From Bacteroidota bacterium (GTDB lineage Bacteria > Bacteroidota > Bacteroidia > Flavobacteriales > Schleiferiaceae), in contig PXYR01000003.1 in NCBI GenBank assembly GCA_003023665.1, positions 12,860 through 38,292 of the forward strand: a stretch of 25,433 bases of DNA, in the 5' to 3' direction. Made by a program: the position numbers and the translations under genes. Below the pieces are notes generated by a model. That model was not told the DNA's origin and did no database searches. It saw only the letters and a program-made list of their open reading frames with translations. Shown in pieces: positions 15,408-23,129 of the stretch (position 1 is the stretch's first letter; each line of letters begins with the position of its first letter).

Positions 15408-17249
15408 ATGGAGCAATTCATTGTATCGGCAAGGAAATACAGACCAAAGGCTTTTGAGTCCGTTGTGGGTCAAAGCCATATTACTGAAACACTACTTAAA
15501 AGTGTTGAAAGTAATCACTTGGCTCAAGCCTTGCTTTTTTGTGGACCTAGAGGTGTAGGGAAAACTACATGTGCTCGAATACTTGCCCACGTAATTAATG
15601 CAGACGCGGGCTTGAACGAAGAAGAATTAGCTTTAAATATATTCGAATTAGATGCCGCGTCGAATAACTCTGTAGACGATATACGTCGTCTAATAGACCA
15701 GGTACGATTCGCTCCTCAAACTGGAAAGTTTAAAGTGTATATCATTGATGAAGTTCATATGCTTTCTCAACAGGCCTTCAATGCATTTTTGAAAACGTTG
15801 GAAGAACCTCCCGCCCATGCGATTTTCATTCTTGCAACTACAGAGAAGCATAAGATCATACCGACTATCCTTTCACGTTGTCAGATTTTTGATTTTAAGC
15901 GAATCACTATAGATGATATTGCAGGTCATTTGGCTTTTGTTGCGGACAAAGAAAGCGTTAAAGCAGAACCAGAGGCACTTCACATGATTGCAGAAAAGGC
16001 AGACGGTGCCTTGCGCGACGCATTAAGCTTATTTGACCGTATGGTTAGCTTCACGGGAAATGAACTTACCTACAATCAAGTAGTGGAGGTATTGGACATC
16101 CTTGATTATAATTTCTACTTCAGATCAATTGACTTAGCGCAGTCGGTCAATTACCCGGATTTACTTTTGTTGTACAATGAAGTTCTAGAGAAAGGATTCA
16201 ACGGCCATGAATTCGTAGTAGGCATGGCTAAACACTTTAGAGACCTCCTTGTTGCTCGAGAACCCAAGACCGTTGAACTTCTTGAGGTTGGTCCCTCAAT
16301 TAAACAGCGCTATTTAGATCAAAGCAGCGCTACCTCTACAAGATTTTTGTTACACGGGCTTAAAGTTTTTAACGAATTAGACGGTCAATACAAGGCATCT
16401 AGTCAGCCGAGGATTTTAGTAGAATTGGGTTTGTTAAAGTTGGTCGAGTTCATCTCTCAAGAAAAAAAAAAGTCGCAACCCAGCCTAAATAATTCGGACA
16501 AAGGCACCAATCAGTTTCTGCCAGACGCACTACCAAAAAGGAAGCAAGCCACCGAAGAAGCTACCCAAGTTCAGCCTAAGTTACCTTCACAGACCACAGA
16601 AAGTGGGAAATCAACTCAAGCAAACCAGCACATTGCCGTGAGTGATGCCGATTTACCAAAAGAGAAGGCATTACCAGAGGCACCTGTTGTTGCGCCTCCA
16701 CCAGAAGCTAGCCCCTCCGTGGCATTCGACCTACCTACTGAAAGTAGAAGAAAGAGAAAATCAGGGAAGAAAAATGGTGGCATATCCATCTCCTCTGTTA
16801 TGAAGGATATGGAACGGCAAGAGAATGCACCCGCTGAACCTTCCTTGGAAAAGGAAAACAGTCATTCTAAAAAGGAAGCCGGTCCTCAAAGCGTCTTTAC
16901 AGAACATGAATTAAAAACCGCCTTAGAAGAATACTCCAATCAGCGTCATATTAAGACGGCTATTCGCAGTATGCTTCAAGCACAGATACCCAAAATTATT
17001 GATAAAAATACCCTTGAAATCACAGTAGATAATAATATTCAACAAGGGTATTTCAATGACGAGCAAAAAGAGCTCGTGCCTTGGTTGAGAAAGAAGCTCG
17101 ACAATTTTGCGCTCCGTTTTGAAGTGAAAATGTCTGAAAATGTTCAGACCAAGAAACTGTACATGCCGGAAGAGAAATTCAAGCATATGGCGGAAAAGAA
17201 TCCAAACTTATTGTACCTGCGCGAAAAGCTTAATACAGACCTTGAATAA
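15408..17249 (+). CDS. dnaX: DNA polymerase III subunit tau (clamp loader)
   Basis: DnaX is the ATPase of the clamp loader that puts the sliding clamp on DNA and couples the polymerases. From ATG 15408 it has 613 residues. Motifs: Walker A GPRGVGKT 46-53, Walker B YIIDEVH 111-117, sensor TT 144-145, and SRC 156-158 with the arginine finger. The collar domain ends near residue 350, followed by a Pro/Glu/Lys-rich linker (about 356-500) and a conserved tail. The frame extends upstream to an ATG at 15366, but DnaX proteins begin at MEQFIVSARKYRP and a promoter lies inside that extension. The four-cysteine zinc module normally found between Walker A and the FELDAASNN motif is absent. A run of ten A occurs at 16462-16471. 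The stop overlaps the next start (TAATG). Confidence 0.96.
   Translation: MEQFIVSARKYRPKAFESVVGQSHITETLLKSVESNHLAQALLFCGPRGVGKTTCARILAHVINADAGLNEEELALNIFELDAASNNSVDDIRRLIDQVRFAPQTGKFKVYIIDEVHMLSQQAFNAFLKTLEEPPAHAIFILATTEKHKIIPTILSRCQIFDFKRITIDDIAGHLAFVADKESVKAEPEALHMIAEKADGALRDALSLFDRMVSFTGNELTYNQVVEVLDILDYNFYFRSIDLAQSVNYPDLLLLYNEVLEKGFNGHEFVVGMAKHFRDLLVAREPKTVELLEVGPSIKQRYLDQSSATSTRFLLHGLKVFNELDGQYKASSQPRILVELGLLKLVEFISQEKKKSQPSLNNSDKGTNQFLPDALPKRKQATEEATQVQPKLPSQTTESGKSTQANQHIAVSDADLPKEKALPEAPVVAPPPEASPSVAFDLPTESRRKRKSGKKNGGISISSVMKDMERQENAPAEPSLEKENSHSKKEAGPQSVFTEHELKTALEEYSNQRHIKTAIRSMLQAQIPKIIDKNTLEITVDNNIQQGYFNDEQKELVPWLRKKLDNFALRFEVKMSENVQTKKLYMPEEKFKHMAEKNPNLLYLREKLNTDLE
16462..16492 (+). 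other. Candidate programmed frameshift or slippage site in dnaX (A10 run with stops in both other frames)
   Basis: The in-frame codons are GAA AAA AAA AAG, giving ten A residues and containing the A-AAA-AAG heptamer used for -1 frameshifting in E. coli dnaX. After a -1 shift translation adds VATQPK and stops at TAA 16490-16492. In the other frame a TAA lies at 16486-16488. The short product would be about 361 residues, just the clamp-loader domains I to III. Whether it is used is an inference. Confidence 0.5.
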
Positions 17250-18121
17250 TGCGCCGGGTTCTCCTCATAGCACTAATGTTGTTTTCATTTAGCGCCAAGG
17301 CCCAATTCGATTGGTGGAATCAAATTCACAATTGGGACGGCGCTACGCCCTGGACGCAATACATGAAGTATTCTCATGCGTATTTGGGGCCTAATGCCAT
17401 TCCTATTCCTACCCTGCAGCGACCTATCACGGGTCAACGCCCAGCCATGAGTTATTTTAAAAGCAGCTCGCAGATGAGCCTTATTAAGGACGACAGTTTC
17501 TTGAGCTTGCACAACGAGCTGCATTGGGACAGAGGCCACACACAGATTCACATCACTCATCAAAGTATTGAATATTATAACACCTCAACAGAGCTGCGCG
17601 ACTATCGCATCTCGAGAGACGAAGACAGCGAAGGTGTGCTCGCTGGCGATGTATTGATTGATATCAGCACGCGACTTTGGGAAAGAGACCATGAAGCAAT
17701 TTGGTTCACGTTTCATACTAAAACGGCTGCCGGACCACTGCCTCAAGGACGATTTACCGATGCGCCGGGTTACGCCTTTTTCTTTTCGCACCAAAAAAAC
17801 TTTTCATCAATAAGAAGTTGGGTACCCACATTAACTACGGACCTCGGGTTCCAAGTCTACCAAACGCACAGGGTTGATTATCCGCAAAACGATGGTTTTC
17901 TCGGGAACCTAGGACTTCAGCTACAAAAGGATGAAACCATATTTAGTGCTCGTGTGCGCACTTTTACCGGATATTTTCTAGATGGTGATTGGCCTCGATT
18001 GCTCGAGTTGCAATGGAACAATAATTTGTCGTTTGGTCAAACACAACTGGGCTGGACTCGGGGATTGAATGATTACCCGTTTTCTTTTTTGACCGTTGGA
18101 CTGGTTTGTTGGTTACACTAG
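17249..18121 (+). CDS. Secreted or outer-membrane protein of unknown function
   Basis: I do not recognise this family. The 290-residue protein starts with a signal peptide, MRRVLLIALMLFSFSAKA, followed by QF. The mature part is rich in Trp, Tyr, His and alternating beta-type segments (HTQIHITHQSIEYY, AIWFTFHTKT, TIFSARVRTFTGYF, LLELQWNNNLSFG) and ends in FLTVGLVCWLH, so an outer-membrane barrel is possible. Its ATG overlaps the dnaX stop by one base (TAATG), implying translational coupling although no functional link to replication is apparent. Its last nine bases overlap the convergent glycosyltransferase gene. Confidence 0.72.
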   Translation: MRRVLLIALMLFSFSAKAQFDWWNQIHNWDGATPWTQYMKYSHAYLGPNAIPIPTLQRPITGQRPAMSYFKSSSQMSLIKDDSFLSLHNELHWDRGHTQIHITHQSIEYYNTSTELRDYRISRDEDSEGVLAGDVLIDISTRLWERDHEAIWFTFHTKTAAGPLPQGRFTDAPGYAFFFSHQKNFSSIRSWVPTLTTDLGFQVYQTHRVDYPQNDGFLGNLGLQLQKDETIFSARVRTFTGYFLDGDWPRLLELQWNNNLSFGQTQLGWTRGLNDYPFSFLTVGLVCWLH

Positions 18122-18964
18122 CACAAGTAAACGCAACCAAAGACCTAAGGGCATCCTTGTAGTTTTCGCCTTGTTTAAGGCTTCCTTTTTCCACTTTTTC
18201 TGCCCTTCTTGATCGCCTCGTTTTTTGTAAGTACGAGCCATTTCATAGGCTTTTCGCACCTGATAGAGCTTAAATTCTTTCTCATTAATGTGTCCAAGTT
18301 CCTTTGCTTTGGCCACCGCGCGCATGACCTTTTCCAAATGGTCCTCTGTATCCGCAGTCATACCAAAATCTAATCGGTATTTCAATGTCGCCTCTGACAG
18401 CATCTTTGGAAAATCACCACGGTTTAAGACCTTCAGGTGAGCACCAACATCCTCTTGAAGCCGCCTGTCATTCTCCCAGGTATAATCAAAGCCACGGCGC
18501 ATTATAATTGTTGAAGGAACTATAGGGTTATAGCTCAAAAACGAACGCACTGAACTCACTTGGTTGCAGGCTCTCTTGCGAAGGTTCTCTTGCCTACCAG
18601 GAGTCCATTCTAAAATGGGGGTATAGAACCATTCCGTTTTCGGGTATTTCAAGAGTGCCTTGAAAGCCTGCTCTAATTTGCTTGGCAACCAAATATCATC
18701 AGCATCCAAAAAGGCATAGGCATCGCCAGTAGCTGCGGACATTCCAGCATTTCTTGCTTTACCAAGACCTGAATTGACCTGGGTGACTATTCGCAGCATA
18801 AGCCTCTTTTCAAATCGAGCAGCAACTCCACGAGTATTATCTGTACTGCCGTCGTCCACCAAGACTACCTCAAAAGGGCGAAGTGTTTGGCGGGCAACAC
18901 TCTCCAAACAATCAGCAAGTGTAGCCTCGGCATTGTATGCAGGTATGATTACAGAAATTCTCAT
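18113..18964 (-). CDS. Family 2 glycosyltransferase
   Basis: This GT-A-fold enzyme transfers a sugar from a nucleotide-sugar donor, probably to a surface glycan or lipid acceptor on the cytoplasmic side of the membrane. The 283-residue protein has the N-terminal MRISVIIPAYNAEATLADCL, VDDGSTDNT at 36-44 and the metal-binding DXD motif FLDADD at 85-90. The C-terminal third is basic and helical with no membrane helix. The ATG at 18964 overlaps the stop of the upstream sulfotransferase-GT2 gene (TAATG), so both are made from one message. Donor and acceptor are unknown. Confidence 0.93.
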   Translation of the reverse strand: MRISVIIPAYNAEATLADCLESVARQTLRPFEVVLVDDGSTDNTRGVAARFEKRLMLRIVTQVNSGLGKARNAGMSAATGDAYAFLDADDIWLPSKLEQAFKALLKYPKTEWFYTPILEWTPGRQENLRKRACNQVSSVRSFLSYNPIVPSTIIMRRGFDYTWENDRRLQEDVGAHLKVLNRGDFPKMLSEATLKYRLDFGMTADTEDHLEKVMRAVAKAKELGHINEKEFKLYQVRKAYEMARTYKKRGDQEGQKKWKKEALNKAKTTRMPLGLWLRLLVLV

Positions 18965-20736
18965 TAGTGGGCAAAGAATGATTTAGGAAACATTCGAGCT
19001 GCTAGTTTTTTGGCTGGCTTTTTAAGACCGAGGAAAATAAAGAATTGACCCAATATTTTTATTGCTCCACTTCTTAACAAATATCTGCCCAATCCTGGTT
19101 TATACCTTTTAAATGCCTTAAACAATCTTAGGTTATTTCGCCAAACTTCGGAAGTTCGAGCCATAGAAAAAACGTTGGCTGCCCACCACATAGCCACTTG
19201 ACCACGGGCAGCATTAATAGTCTCGAGCGGCGCGTAGCCCTTGGACTCAAAGATGTCATACATCTCTAGGAGTTCATCAAAAGCTTTATATGAACTCATC
19301 GCTCGGCTTCGTTGAGTTTGAGCGTGAAAGCGGAATTTGTTTCGTGGCCGCGCATGAAAGATTAGCTCTCCATGTTGAAGAAGTTTGGAATACAAGAGCC
19401 AATCGCCGTTTAATCGCCAATGCGTTGCAGGTGCTCCAACGGCGTCAAAGGCCGCTTTACGCATAAGTATACCGCTTGCGTTTGGGATGGTGTTTGAAAA
19501 GACCATGTGTTTGGCGACCTCCGTTTTACCGTGAACCGTAAAGTCTCTAGTCCATTTGGCAGTGTCTCCAAAGATGAATTCATAATCATCTCTAAAGTCA
19601 CGAAGGAATTGACCCTTTTCATCCACAAGATGGCTGTGGCTGTAGGTAATCACTGCTTTTTCATTAGCCTCCATACTCTGCACGTGCACCGCGAGCATAT
19701 CCTTATCGCAATAGTCGTCGCTCTCTGCAATCCAAAGGTATTTGCCCTTGGCCCATGCCGCTCCCTTTGCCCATTGAGAAAAAGGGCTTCCAGAATTTTC
19801 ATTATTAAAAAGCGTTGTCATTCGAGCATCTGACCCAGCCCACCTTTCAAGAACATCGCGGCTACTATCTGAACTATGGTCGTCCATGAGAAGAACTTCT
19901 ATGTTGGTATACGACTGGCTTGCGATGCTTTGCAAGCGCTCATCAAGAAATTGCGCATGATTATAGTTTGGTACAATGACGCTGACCAAGGGGCCGTCGG
20001 TTGGTAGATCTTTTGGTGAATATGCAGTAGTTTGTCCTAATGATTTTGGATGAAGACGTGCAAAGCCTTCCATAGCACCTGGACGCACTTTGCAAAATTG
20101 ATACAAAGAGAACCAACTCTTGCGTTGCAAATCAATGTCCGTACTAACCAAATCTTTGTATTTAATCATACATACCTCTGCCCCACTGTTTTTGATATTA
20201 GCAGTGGCGGCTTCATTGTATTTGTGAACCAATTCAAGCGCGGTCTCTTGCGTTAGTGAAGAAAAGGCTTCTCCCTTCTGCGCTTGACGACGAAGTAAAC
20301 TGTCCACAATCTCTTGTTCCTCGCGTAAGACCCAAATAACCTTGGCTTGAGGAAAACGGGTCAACCACCACGGAAGCGTATAACAAAGGCGCGGATCTTT
20401 CACTGCCCACGCCTTACTGTACGCAAAAGCGAGTGCCCTTCTACGACCACTAGGATGCTTGAGATGAGCGCCGTATAGATCAAGATCTTTTAAGTTGGTT
20501 TCAAAATCCACTATGGCCTGCAGAATCGCCTCTTTAGTGGGTGGAGACCACCAAGATCCCCCGGCGGCTTGAAAAATTCGTTCATTGATATCAATTGCGT
20601 AAAGGGCCTCAGAATTGTGATCACAAACCGTTCCTACATGAACTCCAGCCTCAGCAAGAGCACGCGTAATCATTGTGGTACCACTTCGGTGCATACCAAG
20701 TATGAAGATGGGTTGCTTGATTTTGGGTAGAATCAT
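18964..20736 (-). CDS. Sulfotransferase-like / GT2 glycosyltransferase fusion
   Basis: This bifunctional protein has 590 residues from the ATG at 20736. The N-terminal part (about 1-235) is sulfotransferase-like: P-loop LGMHRSGTT at 13-21, VKDPRL at 112-117, and Arg138-x7-Ser146 (VLREEQEIVDS) fitting the 3'-phosphate site of PAPS. Residues about 250-470 are a GT2 domain: PLVSVIVPNYNH, LLMDDHSSDSS and DXD-like AESDD at 337-341. A basic helical tail follows. One chain could therefore add a sugar and a sulfate to the same product. The frame also opens at ATG 20760, but that start would overlap the divergent sulfotransferase start, and 20736 is preceded by GGAG ten bases upstream. Confidence 0.88.
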   Translation of the reverse strand: MILPKIKQPIFILGMHRSGTTMITRALAEAGVHVGTVCDHNSEALYAIDINERIFQAAGGSWWSPPTKEAILQAIVDFETNLKDLDLYGAHLKHPSGRRRALAFAYSKAWAVKDPRLCYTLPWWLTRFPQAKVIWVLREEQEIVDSLLRRQAQKGEAFSSLTQETALELVHKYNEAATANIKNSGAEVCMIKYKDLVSTDIDLQRKSWFSLYQFCKVRPGAMEGFARLHPKSLGQTTAYSPKDLPTDGPLVSVIVPNYNHAQFLDERLQSIASQSYTNIEVLLMDDHSSDSSRDVLERWAGSDARMTTLFNNENSGSPFSQWAKGAAWAKGKYLWIAESDDYCDKDMLAVHVQSMEANEKAVITYSHSHLVDEKGQFLRDFRDDYEFIFGDTAKWTRDFTVHGKTEVAKHMVFSNTIPNASGILMRKAAFDAVGAPATHWRLNGDWLLYSKLLQHGELIFHARPRNKFRFHAQTQRSRAMSSYKAFDELLEMYDIFESKGYAPLETINAARGQVAMWWAANVFSMARTSEVWRNNLRLFKAFKRYKPGLGRYLLRSGAIKILGQFFIFLGLKKPAKKLAARMFPKSFFAH

Positions 20737-20751
20737 GTAATTTGGGCTCCA

Positions 20752-21507
20752 ATGCGCCATTCAAAGAAACTCGTTTTTATTCATATCCCAAAAACCGCTG
20801 GAACTTCCTTGCGATTATTATTGGAATCTAATTACAAAGAGGATGAACGCAAGAGCATATACAGTCACAAGGATTTGGACCAACAATTAAAATCGGCTCT
20901 AGAAGACCCTGATGTAAAATGCATCTACGGCCATTTCCCTCTTAGACCAGTAATTGCTGAATCTAATGCTACGGTAGTAACCCTTTTTCGTGAGCCAATA
21001 GCCCGATCCATGAGTCATTACAATCATTACAGCAAACGAATAAATGAAAAGCATATAGAATTGATGAAAGGCATTGAAAGTCCTAAAGACTTCACACGCT
21101 TGGTTCAAAGCAATAACCGCCAGACGGCATTTATGAGTGGTTATTTAAATCAGAAGGAGTTCTTAGAAGACAAAGAGGTCCTTCACAAAGCATTAGCCAA
21201 TTTGGACCGGTTGGATGCAGTTGGATTCACAGAACAGTATGCAGCGTCGATTGCCTATTTTGGCGAATTGTTTGATTGGAAAAATACGGCAGTGGAATAC
21301 CACAACAGCGGTGGAAGAAAAAAGGAAATTGCGGGTAAGGCAGTATGGGAAAGTATGAATCAATTCGATTTGCCTTTATACCAAGCGGCTGTAGATCAAT
21401 TTAGTGGGAAATTAAAAGCCTATGAAGGTCGGGCACCACGCGTGCCAAAACCACCTATTTTAAAAAGAATAAAGGTTTACTTACGCGCTCTGAGTTCGAA
21501 ATTTTGA
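20752..21507 (+). CDS. Sulfotransferase family 2-like protein
   Basis: The 251-residue protein has the PAPS-binding P-loop FIHIPKTAGTS near residues 9-19, the YGHFPL motif at 59-64 and the 3'-phosphate motif TLFREPIARSMSHY with Arg80 and Ser88. This pattern is typical of carbohydrate O-sulfotransferases of the heparan/uronyl 2-O type (Sulfotransfer_2). It would transfer sulfate from PAPS to a glycan, probably in the cytoplasm as there is no signal peptide. It is head-to-head with the sulfotransferase-GT2 fusion gene, 15 bases from its preferred start, and its last 31 bases overlap the 3' end of lptB. The enzymes making PAPS are not in the window. Confidence 0.86.
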   Translation: MRHSKKLVFIHIPKTAGTSLRLLLESNYKEDERKSIYSHKDLDQQLKSALEDPDVKCIYGHFPLRPVIAESNATVVTLFREPIARSMSHYNHYSKRINEKHIELMKGIESPKDFTRLVQSNNRQTAFMSGYLNQKEFLEDKEVLHKALANLDRLDAVGFTEQYAASIAYFGELFDWKNTAVEYHNSGGRKKEIAGKAVWESMNQFDLPLYQAAVDQFSGKLKAYEGRAPRVPKPPILKRIKVYLRALSSKF

Positions 21508-22208
21508 CCCAGATAAACCCTACGTACCTGCTCATCCGCCGCTAATTCCTCTGCGGTGCCGCTTTTAAGAATACGACCTTCAAACATTAAATACGTTCTA
21601 TCTGTAATTGCCAAGGTCTCCTGTACATTGTGATCTGTAATCAAAATGCCAATATTTTTATTTTTGAGATTAGCCACAATCATTTGAATGTCTTCTACAG
21701 CAATAGGATCTACTCCTGCAAAGGGTTCGTCCAAAAGAATAAATTTAGGCTTTGTTGCAAGCGCTCTTGCTATCTCTGTTCTTCTGCGCTCACCACCGCT
21801 AAGCAAATCACCTCTGGTCTTTCTTATAGCTTGTAATCCAAATTCATTCAAGAGTTCTTCAAGCCTTTCATGACGTTCTTCCTTTGAAAGCTTGGTCATT
21901 TCTAGAACCCCTAATATATTATCCTCAATACTAAGCTTTCTAAAAACAGAAGCCTCTTGGGCAAGGTATCCAATCCCCAACTGAGCTCGTTTGTACATGG
22001 GTAATTTTTGAATGGGTTGTCCGTCCAAAAGAATCTGCCCGCTGTAAGGTCTAATCAACCCCACAACAGTATAGAAACTCGTTGTTTTTCCGGCGCCATT
22101 GGGTCCAAGTAAGCCCACTATTTCGCCCCTGTTTACCTCAAAGCTCACCTGGTCAACAACAGTTCTAGAGCGGTACTTTTTGACAATATTTCGTGCTTCT
22201 AACTTCAC
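21477..22208 (-). CDS. lptB: LPS export ABC transporter ATPase LptB
   Basis: LptB powers the Lpt bridge that extracts lipopolysaccharide from the inner membrane and moves it to the outer membrane. The 243-residue protein has Walker A GPNGAGKT at 35-42, Q-loop YLAQEASVF (Gln84) in the wording typical of LptB, signature LSGGERRR at 136-143, Walker B FILLDEPFAGVDP with Glu161, and switch His193. The start is a GTG overlapping the tatC stop (TAGTG), preceded by AGGAG at five bases, a clear Shine-Dalgarno that is unusual for this phylum. The 3' end overlaps the convergent sulfotransferase gene by 31 bases. Confidence 0.95.
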   Translation of the reverse strand: MKLEARNIVKKYRSRTVVDQVSFEVNRGEIVGLLGPNGAGKTTSFYTVVGLIRPYSGQILLDGQPIQKLPMYKRAQLGIGYLAQEASVFRKLSIEDNILGVLEMTKLSKEERHERLEELLNEFGLQAIRKTRGDLLSGGERRRTEIARALATKPKFILLDEPFAGVDPIAVEDIQMIVANLKNKNIGILITDHNVQETLAITDRTYLMFEGRILKSGTAEELAADEQVRRVYLGQNFELRARK

Positions 22209-23020
22209 TAAATCTCCTTGGTTTTAGCTCTACTTTTTATAATTCTTCTGCTCACTCCAATACTAATCTGATACAATATTAATACAGGGAAAGTTACAAG
22301 AATCTGTGACGCAATGTCCGGCGGCGTAATGATTGCGCTTAACAATAAAATACCCACAATCGCATGGCGCCTGTACGTCTTTAGTAAATCAGGAGTAACA
22401 ACGCCTAACTTACTTAAAAAGTATACGGCAATTGGCAGCTGAAAGAGAATCCCTGTGGCCAGTGTTACTGAACTAACCATGCTGATGTACGAGGTAAGAT
22501 CTATTCTATTGAAAATCTCCGAAGACACCGTATAAGTCCCAAGAAATTGAACACTTAACGGGACAATGACGTAGTAACCAAATAATACGCCCAAAAGAAA
22601 CAAGACGGTCGTAAAGAGAATGACACCGCGTGAATTTTTACGTTCACTTTCATGAAGACCTGGCTGAATGAATCGCCATATCTCCCAAAAAACATACGGA
22701 AATGCAATGATTACTCCAGCCACCAAGGAAACCCACAGGTGCATTTGAAATTGGCCACTCATCCTCATGTTAAGAAGTTCAAAAGGCATCTCATCAAAAC
22801 AAAACACATTTCCTCCTACATAACTTGAAAGCCAACAAAAGAAGGTATAAGTAGGAAAATCCATTTGCTTTGGACCAAAGATGATCACATCAAAAATGAC
22901 CTCTTTTGACAAGAAGGCCACTACAGCAAAGAAGAAAATGGCGATTGAAGAACGCACCAAATGCCAGCGTAATTCGCCAAGGTGGTCTAAAAAGCTCATA
23001 TTGTTTCTGTCTTTGGACAT
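22208..23020 (-). CDS. tatC: Sec-independent protein translocase subunit TatC
   Basis: TatC is the core receptor of the twin-arginine translocase, which exports folded proteins. The 270-residue protein has the N-terminal FLDHLGELRWHL motif that binds the signal peptide, six predicted membrane helices, FWEIWRFIQPGLHESERK between helices 2 and 3, and SAIITPPD near the end. An insertion around residues 50-85, containing three Cys residues, lengthens the first periplasmic loop, as is common in Bacteroidota. The start is ATG 23020; Met8 is a possible alternative. It is the first gene of the tatC-lptB pair. No TatA gene is nearby. Confidence 0.95.
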   Translation of the reverse strand: MSKDRNNMSFLDHLGELRWHLVRSSIAIFFFAVVAFLSKEVIFDVIIFGPKQMDFPTYTFFCWLSSYVGGNVFCFDEMPFELLNMRMSGQFQMHLWVSLVAGVIIAFPYVFWEIWRFIQPGLHESERKNSRGVILFTTVLFLLGVLFGYYVIVPLSVQFLGTYTVSSEIFNRIDLTSYISMVSSVTLATGILFQLPIAVYFLSKLGVVTPDLLKTYRRHAIVGILLLSAIITPPDIASQILVTFPVLILYQISIGVSRRIIKSRAKTKEI

Positions 23021-23089
23021 GTTGATAACCCAGAATTGTGGCCAAAAATCCGAAAAACATTCTGATGTACCTTCACAATCCTTGAGAAA

Positions 23090-23109
23090 ATCCCTTATCT
23101 TTTAGGGAT
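23090..23109. repeat. Short inverted repeat ATCCCT-N8-AGGGAT before recQ
   Basis: Six-base arms at 23090-23095 and 23104-23109 lie about 20 bases before the recQ ATG in the divergent tatC-recQ gap. It surrounds TATCTTTT, a one-mismatch match to the -7 element. It could be an operator or chance; there is no further support. Confidence 0.25.
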
Positions 23110-23129
23110 AACAAATCAACATAGAGCAT

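Noticed and set aside
16462..16471. A10 run taken as a sequencing error or broken dnaX
   Set aside because: The zero frame is intact through the linker and the conserved tail to a stop that overlaps the next gene, so the gene is not broken.
18113..21507. Glycan block as a recently transferred island
   Set aside because: There are no transposase, integrase, direct repeats or tRNA at the borders, the base composition is like its neighbours, and its coding ends overlap both flanking genes.
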